Positions 25,861-34,580 of a DNA stretch of 64,000 bases are shown piece by piece. Source of the DNA: Roseomonas sp. OT10. GTDB lineage: Bacteria > Pseudomonadota > Alphaproteobacteria > Acetobacterales > Acetobacteraceae. The notes beneath the pieces were generated by a model, which was not told the origin of the DNA, made no database searches, and saw only the letters and a program-made list of their open reading frames with translations. Made by a program: the position numbers and the translations under genes. The stretch lies in contig NZ_CP087719.1 of NCBI RefSeq assembly GCF_020991085.1, positions 3,740,001-3,804,000 of the forward strand. Reading direction: 5' to 3'. The first letter of the stretch is position 1; each line of letters opens with the position of its first letter.

Positions 25861-26946
25861 ATGCCCGACGACCTCGCGACGCTGCGGGCCGAGACGGAAG
25901 CCGCCATCGCCGCCGCCGCCGACCTGCGCGCGCTGGATGCCGTGCGCGTGGCCGCGCTGGGCAAGAGCGGCCAGGTGACGGCGCTGCTCAAGGGGCTGGG
26001 CGCCGTGCCCGCCGAGGACCGCAAGGCGCGTGGCGCCGCGGTGAACGCGGTGAAGCAGGCGCTGGAGGCGGCGCTGGAGACGCGGCGCACCGCCCTGGAG
26101 GCGGCGGCGCTGGCCGCGAAGCTGGCCGCCGAGCGGCTGGACGTCTCGCTGCCGCCGCGCCCGCACCCGCCCGCCGGCGCCGAGGCCGGCGCCATCCACC
26201 CCATCGCGCGCACGGTGGAGGAGCTGACGGCGATCTTCGGCGCCATGGGCTTCGCGGTCGCCGAGGGCCCGGACATCGAGAGCGACTGGCTGAACTTCGG
26301 CGCGCTGAACATCCCGCCGCACCACCCGGCGCGGCAGGACCAGGACACCTTCTATCTGCCCGACGCGCATGGCGCGGGCTTCGAGACGGTGCTGCGCACC
26401 CACACCTCGCCGGTGCAGGCGCGCACCATGCTGGCCGGCGATCCGCCGATCCGCGTCATCGTGCCCGGCCGCACCTACCGCGCGGACCACGACGCGACCC
26501 ATTCGCCGATGTTCCACCAGGTGGAGGGGCTGGTGCTGGACCGCGGCATCACACTGGGCCACCTCAAGGGCTGCCTGATCGACTTCCTCCGCGCCTTCTT
26601 CGGGATCGCCGAGCTGCCGGTGCGCTTCCGCTCCTCCTACTTCCCCTTCACCGAGCCCTCGATGGAGGTGGATATCGGCTGGGACCGGAAGACCGGCGAG
26701 CTGGGCAAGGGCTCGGACTGGCTGGAGATCCTGGGCTCCGGCATGGTGCATCCGAAGGTGCTGGCCAATTCCGGGATCGACCCGCGGGAGTGGCAGGGCT
26801 TCGCCTTCGGCATGGGCATCGAGCGCATCACCATGCTCAAGCACGGCATCGCCGACCTGCGCCCTTTCTACGAGAGCGACGTGCGCTGGCTGCGCCATTA
26901 CGGCGCGCCGGTGCTCTCCCCCTACACGCTGCATGACGCGGGCTGA
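25861..26946 (+). CDS. pheS: Phenylalanyl-tRNA synthetase alpha subunit
   Basis: A 361-residue catalytic subunit. The N-terminal coiled coil (residues 1-85) contacts tRNA. Class II motifs follow: motif 2 in FHQVEGLVLDRGITLGHLKG with RVIVPGRTYRADHDATHSPMFHQ just before, and motif 3 in GFAFGMGIERITMLKHGI. FRSSYFPFTEPSMEVDI is typical. It forms an (alpha-beta)2 tetramer with PheT, whose gene starts 9 bases downstream. Confidence 0.97.
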   Translation: MPDDLATLRAETEAAIAAAADLRALDAVRVAALGKSGQVTALLKGLGAVPAEDRKARGAAVNAVKQALEAALETRRTALEAAALAAKLAAERLDVSLPPRPHPPAGAEAGAIHPIARTVEELTAIFGAMGFAVAEGPDIESDWLNFGALNIPPHHPARQDQDTFYLPDAHGAGFETVLRTHTSPVQARTMLAGDPPIRVIVPGRTYRADHDATHSPMFHQVEGLVLDRGITLGHLKGCLIDFLRAFFGIAELPVRFRSSYFPFTEPSMEVDIGWDRKTGELGKGSDWLEILGSGMVHPKVLANSGIDPREWQGFAFGMGIERITMLKHGIADLRPFYESDVRWLRHYGAPVLSPYTLHDAG

Positions 26947-26955
26947 GGCCGGACG

Positions 26956-29475
26956 ATGAAGTTCACCCTTTCCTGGCTGCGCGAGCACCTCGACACCGAC
27001 GCGACGCTGGAGCGCATCGCCACCACCCTCTCCGCCATCGGGCTGGAGGTGGAGGGGATCGAGGATCGCGGCGCCGCCCTCGCCCCCTTCCGCATCGCCG
27101 AGGTGGTGGAGGCGGTGCAGCACCCGAACGCCGACCGGCTCCGCGCCCTGGTGGTGCGGACCGCCGAGGGGCAGCGCCTCTCTGTCGTCTGCGGCGCGCC
27201 GAACGCGCGGGCGGGGATGAAGGCGGTGCTGGCCATGCCCGGCAGCTTCATCCCCGGCACGGGCATCACGCTCAAGACTGGCGAGATCCGCGGGGTGAAG
27301 AGCGAGGGCATGCTGCTCTCCGCCCGCGAGATGGGGCTGGGCGACGACCACAGCGGCATCGTGGACCTGCCGGCGGATGCGCCGCTGGGCGAGCCCTATG
27401 CACGCTGGGCCGGGCTGGACGATCCGGTGATCGAGATCGCCGTCACCCCGAACCGCGGCGATGCGCTGGCCGTGCGCGGCGTGGCGCGCGACCTGGCGGC
27501 GGCCGGGCTGGGCACGCTGAAGCCCTGGAACCCCGAAGCCGTGCCGGGCGCCTATCCCTCCCCTCTGCGCTGGGCGATCGAGGATTCCCGCGCCGGGCTC
27601 TGGGTGCTGGGGCGCGCGGTGCGCGGCCTGCGCAACGGCCCCTCCCCCGCCTGGCTGCGCGACCGGCTGACGGCGATCGGGCTGCGGCCGATCAACGCGC
27701 TGGTGGACGTGACCAACTGGTTCACCCATGACCTCGGCCGCCCGCTGCACGTCTTCGACGTGGCCAAGGTGACGGGCGACACGCTGACGCTCCGCATGGG
27801 GCGCGAGGGCGAGCGTTTCCTGGCGCTGAACGGCAAGGAGGTCGCCGTCACGCCGGAGGATGGCGTGATCGCCGATGCGGCGGGGGTCGAATCCCTGGCC
27901 GGCATCGTCGGCGGCGAGCATTCCGGCTGCGACGAGGCCACCACCGAATGCTTCATCGAGGTCGCGCTGTTCGACCCGGTGCGCATCGCCCTGTCCGGCC
28001 GACGCCACGGCGTGCATTCCGACGCCCGCGCCCGCTTCGAGCGCGGCGTGGACCCGTCCCTGCCGCCCGAGGCGCTGGAGGCGGCGACGCGGCTGATCCA
28101 GGAGCTGTGCGGCGGCGAGGCGAGCGAGGTGGTCTCCGCCGGCGCCGAGCCGTCCTGGCGGCGCGAGGCGACGCTGCGCTTCGAGCGGCTCTCCGGCCTC
28201 GGCGGGGCGCAGGTGCCGGCCGACGAGGCGGTGGCCTCGCTGGAGCGGCTGGGCTTCGGGCTGGTGTCGCGCGACGACGCCCGCGTCACCGTCGCCGTGC
28301 CGCCCTGGCGCAACGACGTCGCCTCCTCCGCCAGCGGCTACGGCGCCGGGCGGACGGAGCTGGTGCAGGCGCCGTCGCTGGCGCCGGAGCGCGCCGCCAG
28401 GGCCGCCGAGGGCTGCGCCGCCATCGAGGCGGAGTGCGACTTGGTGGAGGAGGTGCTGCGGCTGCGCGGGCTGGATGCCGTCCCCGCCGTCTCGCTGCCC
28501 GTCGCCACCCCCGTGCCGCGCCCGGCGCTGACCCCGGCGCAGTCCCGCGCCACCCTGGCGCGACGGGTGCTGGCCGCACGCGGCACGCTGGACTGCGTCT
28601 CCTTCGGCTTCCTGGCGCGGGATTCGGCGGCGCTGTTCGGCCCCGCCGCGGAGCGGCAAGGCTGGAGTCCGCCGGATTCGCTGCGGCTGCTGAACCCCAT
28701 CGCCGCCGATCTCGACCAGATGCGCCCGACGCCCGTCGCCAGCCTGCTGCTGGCCGCCGGGCGCAACGCCGCGCGCGGCTACCCCGACGTGGCGCTGAGC
28801 GAGGTCGGCGGCGCCTATTCCAGCCCGCTGCCGGAGGGCCAGGCGCTGGTCGCGGCCGCCGTGCGCACCGGCCATACCCCGCGCCACTGGTCCGAGCCGT
28901 CGCGCCCCGTGGACGCGATGGATGCGAAGGGCGACGCGCTGGCGGTGCTGGCCGCGCTCGGCGCGCCGCTGGCGGGGGTGACGGTGACGACGGACGCGCC
29001 GGGCTTCTACCACCCCGGCCGGTCCGGCGTGCTGCGCCAGGGGCCGAAGCTCGTGCTCGCCACCTTCGGCGAGCTGCACCCCTCCGTCCTGGCGGCGCTG
29101 GACATCGCGGGGCCGGCCGTGGCCTGCGAGGTCTTCCTTGACGCCATCGCCGAGCCGAAGCGCAGGAAGCGCGCGGCGCCGGACATTCCGCCCTTCCAGC
29201 CGGTGCGGCGCGACTTCGCCTTCCTGGCGGAGGCGACGGTCCCGGCCGAGGCGGTGCTGCGCGCCGCGCGCGGCGCCGAGCGGAGCCTGATCGCAGAGGT
29301 CTCGCTCTTCGACCGCTATGCCGGCGAGCGCCTGCCCGAGGGGAAGGTGTCGCTGGGCGTCGAGGTGGTGATCCAGCCACGCGAGAAGACGCTGACCGAG
29401 GCGGAGATCGAGGCGGTGTCGAAGAAGGTGGCCGAGGCGGTGGCCAAGGCGACGGGCGCCACGCTCCGGTCGTAG
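26956..29475 (+). CDS. pheT: Phenylalanyl-tRNA synthetase beta subunit
   Basis: An 839-residue subunit. MKFTLSWLREHLDTDA begins the protein, followed by the tRNA-binding EMAP-like domain (VVEAVQHPNADRLRALVV), the B3/B4 editing domain, the B5 domain, the catalytic-like core, and the C-terminal ferredoxin-fold anticodon-binding domain (PPFQPVRRDFAFLAEATVPAEAVLRAARG). About 30 extra residues interrupt the B5 region near residues 457-487, between PPWRNDV and ECDLVEEVLRLRGLDAVP, where most homologues have a short join. The insertion is in frame and rich in Ala and Gly. It is translationally linked to pheS. Confidence 0.97.
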   Translation: MKFTLSWLREHLDTDATLERIATTLSAIGLEVEGIEDRGAALAPFRIAEVVEAVQHPNADRLRALVVRTAEGQRLSVVCGAPNARAGMKAVLAMPGSFIPGTGITLKTGEIRGVKSEGMLLSAREMGLGDDHSGIVDLPADAPLGEPYARWAGLDDPVIEIAVTPNRGDALAVRGVARDLAAAGLGTLKPWNPEAVPGAYPSPLRWAIEDSRAGLWVLGRAVRGLRNGPSPAWLRDRLTAIGLRPINALVDVTNWFTHDLGRPLHVFDVAKVTGDTLTLRMGREGERFLALNGKEVAVTPEDGVIADAAGVESLAGIVGGEHSGCDEATTECFIEVALFDPVRIALSGRRHGVHSDARARFERGVDPSLPPEALEAATRLIQELCGGEASEVVSAGAEPSWRREATLRFERLSGLGGAQVPADEAVASLERLGFGLVSRDDARVTVAVPPWRNDVASSASGYGAGRTELVQAPSLAPERAARAAEGCAAIEAECDLVEEVLRLRGLDAVPAVSLPVATPVPRPALTPAQSRATLARRVLAARGTLDCVSFGFLARDSAALFGPAAERQGWSPPDSLRLLNPIAADLDQMRPTPVASLLLAAGRNAARGYPDVALSEVGGAYSSPLPEGQALVAAAVRTGHTPRHWSEPSRPVDAMDAKGDALAVLAALGAPLAGVTVTTDAPGFYHPGRSGVLRQGPKLVLATFGELHPSVLAALDIAGPAVACEVFLDAIAEPKRRKRAAPDIPPFQPVRRDFAFLAEATVPAEAVLRAARGAERSLIAEVSLFDRYAGERLPEGKVSLGVEVVIQPREKTLTEAEIEAVSKKVAEAVAKATGATLRS

Positions 29476-29516
29476 CGCCCGCCTGCCGGGGAAGGCGCCG
29501 ACTTCCCCGCGCGCGG

Positions 29517-30536
29517 TCAGAACATCGCCAGGGGGTTCACCGCGGACCCGGTGCCACCCTTGAAGCGCCAGGGCGCGACGGTGACGAAGAAGGCCCAGCG
29601 GCCTTCCTCGGCGCAGGCCGCCGCGAGCCCGTCCAGCTCCGCATGGTCGAGCAGGGTCAGGCCGAGATAGGGGATGCCCACCATGTGGATGGGTTCCGCC
29701 CAGCGCGCGAAGCCCGGGATGGGCGGATGCGCGTCGCTGTCGGAATCGCTGCTCAGCACGGCGACCCGGCGCTCGTGCAGCCAGGGCAGGCAGGCGGCGT
29801 GCAGCCCCGTGCCGTGCCGGTAGGTATTGCGGGAGCCGGCGCCGTTGCGGACGAAGAGGATGTCGCCCTCCCCTGCCCGCACGCCATGCCGTCGCTCGGC
29901 CGCCTCCAGCTCCTCCGGGGCGATCGCCGTCCCGAGCGGCAGGGCGCCGCCCCGCACCGCCGCCACGTCCAGCAGCACGCCGCGGCCGACGATGCCCAGG
30001 GCGCCCGCATGCTCGATGCCCAGCTTCAGCGCGCCCTCCGGCGTCACCGCCTCGATCGGATGGCCGTTGTACATGCTCTCGCGCCCCTCGGGCGTGAACA
30101 TGTGGCAGAGCGCATCGACATGGGTGATGGCGAAGCCGTGGCAGGTCATGCCGACGGTGTCGAGGCTGCCGGATTCCTCCGGCAGGGCGTCCTCGTAGCG
30201 CTGCATCCGGTAGCTGAAGTTGCGCAGCTCCGGCGTGGTCGGGGAGAACTCGCGGCCCAGCGGCACCACGCGCCCCGTGCGGATGAGCGCCGCGGCGGCC
30301 AGCCGCTTCTCCGCCGAGAGGAAGTTCAGCGTCCCGAGCTGGTCCTCCTTCCCCCAGCGCCCCCAGTTGGACAGGGCCGGCAGAGCCTGTTCCAGCGCGC
30401 GGTCATCGGTGATCGCAGGCGGGGTGACAAAGGTGGGAGCCGCCACGGCTGACTGTCCCCGTCCCGCTCCCGCCGCCAGCGCGGCGGCCCCGCTCAGGCA
30501 GGAGCGGCGGGACAGGGGATGCTCCGGCTCCGTCAT
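29517..30536 (-). CDS. Exported cyclase-family metal-dependent hydrolase (TAT signal)
   Basis: A 339-residue protein of the cyclase/kynurenine-formamidase superfamily, which hydrolyses amide or lactone bonds. From ATG 30536 it has a twin-arginine signal (PLSRRSCLSGAAALAAGAG). The expected metal-binding HxGTHxDxxxH motif appears as GFAITHVDALCHMFTPEG, keeping His-x-Asp-x3-His but lacking the usual Gly. GRGVLLDVAAVRGG and GDILFVRNGAGSR match the family fold. An upstream ATG at 30593 would add an Arg-rich leader and is less likely. The substrate is unknown, and export is unusual enough to note. Confidence 0.85.
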   Translation of the reverse strand: MTEPEHPLSRRSCLSGAAALAAGAGRGQSAVAAPTFVTPPAITDDRALEQALPALSNWGRWGKEDQLGTLNFLSAEKRLAAAALIRTGRVVPLGREFSPTTPELRNFSYRMQRYEDALPEESGSLDTVGMTCHGFAITHVDALCHMFTPEGRESMYNGHPIEAVTPEGALKLGIEHAGALGIVGRGVLLDVAAVRGGALPLGTAIAPEELEAAERRHGVRAGEGDILFVRNGAGSRNTYRHGTGLHAACLPWLHERRVAVLSSDSDSDAHPPIPGFARWAEPIHMVGIPYLGLTLLDHAELDGLAAACAEEGRWAFFVTVAPWRFKGGTGSAVNPLAMF

Positions 30537-30635
30537 GCGACCCCGCTGGCCTCTCGAAAGGGAACGTCCGCCGCGCGCCGGCCCCCTGCCCATAGGGCAG
30601 ATCGCATCGGCGACGCAACGAAGGGCGCGGGGGGT

Positions 30636-30932
30636 TCAGCGCTCCAGCAGCGCCGCCCCGATGGCCCGGCCTTCCGCATCGGTATCGCCCCGGGCCACGG
30701 GCCTGCCGGCGCGGCGGTACCAGTAGCCGGCATTGGGCAGGTCGCCCTCGATCCGGTGCAGCCAGGCATGCACCCAGGAGCCGTCGGCGCCTTCGTCGTC
30801 CTGGGCGATGCCGTGCGCCGCCTCCCACTCCCCGCGCAGTCCGTGCCAGATGGCGCGCAGCAGCGGCGCGGCGCCGGGCGGCGGCTCGGCCTCCTGCGGG
30901 TGGTCGAGGAACGGGGGCGGGGACGCGTCCAT
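30636..30932 (-). CDS. Conserved hypothetical protein, about 100 residues
   Basis: A 98-residue soluble protein (MDASPPPFLDHPQEAEPPP start). The region LLRAIWHGLRGEWEAAHGIAQDDEGADGSWVHAWLHRIEGDLPNAGYWYRRAGRPVA has regular helical periodicity resembling one or two TPR-like helices. It looks like a family of small proteobacterial proteins of unknown role that I recall from other genomes. It lies between the cyclase gene and the MarR-GNAT gene on the same strand, with about 40 bases to the latter. Confidence 0.8.
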   Translation of the reverse strand: MDASPPPFLDHPQEAEPPPGAAPLLRAIWHGLRGEWEAAHGIAQDDEGADGSWVHAWLHRIEGDLPNAGYWYRRAGRPVARGDTDAEGRAIGAALLER

Positions 30933-30972
30933 GATGGCTTCCCGGAAGGGCCGGCGGTGGCTCGTCGCGACC

Positions 30973-31959
30973 TTAGGCACACCCCCGGCCGGGCACCATC
31001 GCCCCCTGCCCTGCGCCGAGCCTCCGCACGAAGCGCTGCTCCAGCACCTCTTCGCCCCATTGCCGCCCGGGTCGCTCCTCCGCCAGGGCGAAGCCCGCCG
31101 CCTCGTAGAGGTGCCGCGCGGCGTCCAGGCCGCGGAAGGTCCACAGATGGGTCTCGCGGAACCCGCCGTCGTCGACGCAGCGCAGCGCGGCCGAGAGCAG
31201 CCGCCGCCCGAGCCCCGCCCCGCGCGCGGCCTCCGCGACGATGAACCAGCGCAGGTGCGCGAGGCCGGGGCCCAGATCCTCGCCGTCGATGGCCACGGTG
31301 CCGAGGACATCCTCCCCCCGCAGCGCGAGCCAGAACCCGTTGCCCGGGCGGTCCAGCCGGCCGGAGAACTCCGCCAGCCCCGCGGCCACCAGCGCCTCGA
31401 AGGCACGGCCGAAGCCGGCCGTCCGGGCATAGTGCCGCGCGTGCAGCCCGGCGCAGGCGGCCAGGGCGCCGGGGCGATGGCCCGCGACGATGGCGATCCC
31501 GGGCGCGGGCTCCAGCGCGGCGCCCCCGGCCAGGGCATCGGCGTAGAGGGCGAGCCCCGTCGCAACGGCCCCGCGCTGGCGCGGCTCCAGGCGATCCAGC
31601 GCGGCTGCGACCTGCCGCCGCGCGAAGCCGTCGATCTGCGCGGCCCGCTCCCGCCCGGAGGGGGTGAGGGCCAGGCGCTTGGTCCGGCCGTCCGCCTGCT
31701 CCGGCCTCTCCTCCACCAGCCCGGCCTGCACCAGCTTGCGCAGCATCCGGCTCACGCTCGACTTCTCCAGGCGAAGCAGTTCGCACAGGCCGCCCGCCGT
31801 CATCGCCGGGGCGGCCGCGATCTCCAGCAGCGCATGCACCGCCGAGGGCGGCAGGGGCGTACCGGCCAGGGAGCCGCGCAGGAAGCCCAGCTCGCGGACG
31901 AGCCGGCGCGAGGCATTCCGCACCGGCTCGACCAGATCCATGGCAGATGGTTGTATCAT
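30973..31959 (-). CDS. MarR-type regulator fused to a GNAT acetyltransferase
   Basis: A 328-residue two-domain protein. Residues about 15-150 form a winged helix (LEIAAAPAMTAGGLCELLRLEKSSVSRMLRKLVQAGLVEER, then DGRTKRLALTPSGRE). Residues about 165-320 form a GNAT fold with the acetyl-CoA loop VAEAARGAGLGRRLL. Such fusions are predicted regulators that also acetylate a small molecule or themselves; the ligand is unknown. ATG 31959 lies inside the palindrome at 31949-31965; ATG 31941 (MDLVEPVRN), just outside it, is an equally good start. It diverges from the RidA-family gene. Confidence 0.88.
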   Translation of the reverse strand: MIQPSAMDLVEPVRNASRRLVRELGFLRGSLAGTPLPPSAVHALLEIAAAPAMTAGGLCELLRLEKSSVSRMLRKLVQAGLVEERPEQADGRTKRLALTPSGRERAAQIDGFARRQVAAALDRLEPRQRGAVATGLALYADALAGGAALEPAPGIAIVAGHRPGALAACAGLHARHYARTAGFGRAFEALVAAGLAEFSGRLDRPGNGFWLALRGEDVLGTVAIDGEDLGPGLAHLRWFIVAEAARGAGLGRRLLSAALRCVDDGGFRETHLWTFRGLDAARHLYEAAGFALAEERPGRQWGEEVLEQRFVRRLGAGQGAMVPGRGCA

Positions 31960-31965
31960 GCAACC
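31949..31965. promoter_or_regulatory. Palindromic operator at the MarR-GNAT start
   Basis: GGTTGTATCATGCAACC is a 17-bp palindrome with a central base and one mismatch between its half-sites. MarR-family proteins bind such sites, so this is a likely autoregulatory operator covering the divergent region to the RidA gene. Confidence 0.6.
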
Positions 31966-32066
31966 AACCTGCGTCGGTGGAACCGCCCCTGGCAAGACCG
32001 GACCCGTCCTCCGGCGTGGTGCGCGGTTTGCTTCGCGGGCCCCTCACGGACCGGGAGCCGACACCC

Positions 32067-32456
32067 ATGCCCAAGCGCATCATCGAGACCGACAGGCTGC
32101 CCCGGGGCCGCCTGCCCTTCGCCCAGGCCACCGTCGCGGGCGGCTTCATGTTCGTCTGCTGCATCGGCTACGACGCCAAGGGCCAGGTCGCCCTCGGCGA
32201 TGCGCGGGCGCAGACGCAGCAGGCCATCGACAACATCCGCCTCCTGCTGGAGGAGGCGGGCGGCACGTTGCGCGACGTGGTGAAGTGCACCGTCTACGTC
32301 ACCGACCGCGCCTATTGGGAGCCGATGAACGAGGTCTACTTCGCCAACTTCGCCGAGGACCCGCCGCACCGCATCTCCTGCATCGTCCAGGGGCTGGGCT
32401 CCCCGGACGTGCTGGTGGAGATCGACGCGACGGCGTATCTCGGGCCGGAGGCCTGA
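32067..32456 (+). CDS. RidA family protein (enamine/imine deaminase-like)
   Basis: A 129-residue protein of the YjgF/YER057c/UK114 family, which hydrolyses reactive enamine/imine intermediates. Typical segments are FAQATVAGGFMFVCCIGYDAKGQVALGDARAQTQQAIDNIRLLLEEAGGTLRDVVKCTVYVTD and LGSPDVLVEIDATAYL. The catalytic Arg of archetypal RidA would lie near the final strands, where EDPPHRISCIVQGLG carries an Arg; the assignment to the active RidA subfamily is uncertain. The start MPKRIIET is taken from family length. It diverges from the MarR-GNAT gene and may be regulated by it. Confidence 0.9.
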   Translation: MPKRIIETDRLPRGRLPFAQATVAGGFMFVCCIGYDAKGQVALGDARAQTQQAIDNIRLLLEEAGGTLRDVVKCTVYVTDRAYWEPMNEVYFANFAEDPPHRISCIVQGLGSPDVLVEIDATAYLGPEA

Positions 32457-32460
32457 GGGA

Positions 32461-33633
32461 TCAGGACGGGGCGCGGCGCACGAAGCGCTGCACCCGCTGC
32501 CCGTTGTCCACCTCGGTGATGTAGAGGCTGCCCTCGCTGTCCTGGGCGATGTTGTGCGGCACGTGGAACTGCCCGGCCCAGCGGCCGGGCCGCCCGAAGG
32601 TGGACAGCACCGCGCCGTCGCGCCGCCGGATCACCCGCGCCACGCCGTTGGAATTGTCCACGCTGAACAGGAATTCCTGCGACGGGTCGCGCGAGGGGAT
32701 CAGGTCCGCCACCGAGCCGTTCAGCCGTGTCTGCGGCGCGATGAAATGCTCCTCCACGAAGGTCCCGTCCGGCCGGAACACCTGGTAGCGGTCGTTGGTG
32801 CGGTCGCAGACATAGACCAACTGGTCGCGCGTCAGCCGCACGCAATGCACCGGGCTCGCGAACTGGCGCGAGGGCGCCTGGCCCGGCGTATAGGCGGCCG
32901 TGCCGCCATAGGCCTCGGGGCCTCCGTCCACCGGCGGCTGGCCATAGGCGCCCCAGTGCCGCTTGTACGCCCCCGTCTCGCTGTCGAAGACGATGACGCG
33001 GCGGTTGCCGTAGCCGTCGGCGACGTAGACCTCGCGCGCCTCGGTATCCACCTCGACATCGGCGGGGCGGTTCAGGTTCGCGGTGTCGGCGTTGCCCTTC
33101 GACTGGCCGGACCGCCCGATCTGCATCACGAACCTGCCGTCCAGCGTGAACTTCAGAAGCTGGTGGTCCTTCGCCCCGCTGCCCGCCAGCCAGACGAAGT
33201 CGTTGGCGTCGACATAGATGCCGTGCTCGACCTCCGGCCATTCGTAGCCCTGGCCGGGGCCGCCCCAGTGGCGCACCAGGTTCCCCTGCCGGTCGAAGAC
33301 CAGCACGGAGGGGGCGCGGACGCAGCATTCCGTCTCCGGCGGGTTGCGCTCGGCGAGAAGCTGGCGCTGCGCGATGGTGCCGGGGCGATGGACGATCCAG
33401 ATGTGGTCGCGCTTGTCCACGGCCACGCCGGAGACGGCGCCGATGATCCACCTGTTGGGCAGCGGCTTGGGCCAGAAGGGATCGACCTGGAATTCCGGCA
33501 CCGGGCCGGCCGGCGCCTGGCCGGCGGCACCGCCGCCCTGGCCCTGCGCCAGGACCGGCCCGCCGGCCATCATCAGCCCGAGCCCGAAAGCGCCCCGCAG
33601 CGCAGAGCGCCGTGTGGTCGAACGCATGGTCAT
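32461..33633 (-). CDS. Exported six-bladed beta-propeller (NHL-repeat) protein
   Basis: A 390-residue secreted protein. An N-terminal signal with two Arg (STTRRSALRGAFGLGLMMAGG) precedes repeated blades: SGVAVDKRDHIWIVHRPG, EHGIYVDANDFVWLAG, DVEVDTEAREVYVADGYGNRRVIVFD and HNIAQDSEGSLYITEVDNGQRVQRF. The NHL/peptidylamidoglycolate-lyase-like pattern suggests a sugar- or lactone-binding propeller, but no catalytic residues can be named. It converges on the RidA gene with 4 bases between stops and diverges from modABC. Confidence 0.85.
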   Translation of the reverse strand: MTMRSTTRRSALRGAFGLGLMMAGGPVLAQGQGGGAAGQAPAGPVPEFQVDPFWPKPLPNRWIIGAVSGVAVDKRDHIWIVHRPGTIAQRQLLAERNPPETECCVRAPSVLVFDRQGNLVRHWGGPGQGYEWPEVEHGIYVDANDFVWLAGSGAKDHQLLKFTLDGRFVMQIGRSGQSKGNADTANLNRPADVEVDTEAREVYVADGYGNRRVIVFDSETGAYKRHWGAYGQPPVDGGPEAYGGTAAYTPGQAPSRQFASPVHCVRLTRDQLVYVCDRTNDRYQVFRPDGTFVEEHFIAPQTRLNGSVADLIPSRDPSQEFLFSVDNSNGVARVIRRRDGAVLSTFGRPGRWAGQFHVPHNIAQDSEGSLYITEVDNGQRVQRFVRRAPS

Positions 33634-33712
33634 TTCCTCCCGGTTGCAGTCCGGGCGAGGCTACACCGTTCGCGCCGGATGGACAGCCGGCCCGCCCCCG
33701 CCCCGGCCCGTG

Positions 33713-33756
33713 TTGCGTGGCCCCGCCCGCACCGATATAGCCGAACGGGAATATCG
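33713..33756 (+). promoter_or_regulatory. modA promoter overlapped by a ModE-like (Mo-box) palindrome
   Basis: TTGCGT at 33713-33718 and TATAGC at 33736-33741 are exactly 17 bases apart. Half-sites CGATATAGCC (33733-33742) and GGGAATATCG (33747-33756) form an inverted repeat matching at 8 of 10 positions. It resembles known ModE sites built on CG-TATA half-sites. The operator covers the -10 and start region, as expected for repression when molybdate is plentiful. Confidence 0.65.
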
Positions 33757-33772
33757 AGGCCGGAGCAGCCCC

Positions 33773-34561
33773 ATGATTCGTCGTCGGTTCCTCGTGCTGG
33801 CCCTGGCGGCCGCCTTCGCCGCCTCGTCGCCCCTGGCCCGGGCGCAGGAGGCGACGGGTCCGACCGTCTTCGCCGCCGCCAGCCTGACGGATGCGATGCG
33901 CGCGCTGGGCGAGGCCTGGCGCGCCAAGGGGCATCCCCTGCCGCGCTTCTCCTTCGCCGCCTCCTCGGCGCTGGCGCGGCAGATGGAGCAGGGGGCGCCG
34001 GCGGCCATCTTCGCCTCGGCCGACGAGCCCTGGATGGACTACGTGCAGCAGCGCGGCCTGATCGTGGACGCCACCCGGCGCAGCGTGCTGGCGAACAGCC
34101 TGGTGCTGATCGCCCCGGCCGACAGCGCCACCGCCGCCATTCCCCTTGCCCGCGGCACCGACCTCGCCGCGTTGCTGGGCCCGAACGGGCGGCTGGCCAC
34201 GGGCGACCCGGCGCATGTGCCGGTCGGCAAGTACGCCCAGGCGGCACTGACCTGGATGGGCCAGTGGGATGCTCTCTCGCCCCGCATCGCCCGCGCCGAC
34301 AACGTGCGCTCCGCCCTCCTGCTGGTGGAGCGGGGCGAGGCGCCGCTGGGCATCGTCTACGCGACGGATGCCGCCGCGTCGCGCGGGGTGAAGGTGGTCG
34401 GGACCTTCCCGGCCGGAAGCCACCCGGCCGTCACCTATCCCTTCGCCCTGGCGCGTGGCGCGGCCGACAACGCGGAGGCCAAGGCCTTCCTGGCCTTCAT
34501 CACCGGCGCCGAGGCCGCCCCGACCTGGCGCCGCTTCGGCTTCGCCCTGTCGGAGCCATGA
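33773..34561 (+). CDS. modA: Molybdate ABC transporter substrate-binding protein
   Basis: A 262-residue periplasmic binding protein. A signal peptide (MIRRRFLVLALAAAFAASSPLARAQ) precedes FAAASLTDAMRALGEAWRAKG, the oxyanion-binding start typical of ModA. FSFAASSALARQMEQGAPAAIFASADEPWMDYVQQRGLI and ATGDPAHVPVGKYAQAAL are also diagnostic. It delivers molybdate to ModBC. GGAG precedes the ATG. It opens modABC behind a ModE-like operator and supports the molybdenum need of the formate dehydrogenase encoded 20 kb away. Confidence 0.96.
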   Translation: MIRRRFLVLALAAAFAASSPLARAQEATGPTVFAAASLTDAMRALGEAWRAKGHPLPRFSFAASSALARQMEQGAPAAIFASADEPWMDYVQQRGLIVDATRRSVLANSLVLIAPADSATAAIPLARGTDLAALLGPNGRLATGDPAHVPVGKYAQAALTWMGQWDALSPRIARADNVRSALLLVERGEAPLGIVYATDAAASRGVKVVGTFPAGSHPAVTYPFALARGAADNAEAKAFLAFITGAEAAPTWRRFGFALSEP

Positions 34562-34580
34562 CGCCGGGAGCCTTCCCCGC

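Noticed and set aside
28321-28420. Intein or insertion element in pheT
   Set aside because: The extra segment is only about 30 residues, has no splicing motifs or terminal repeats, and keeps the frame.
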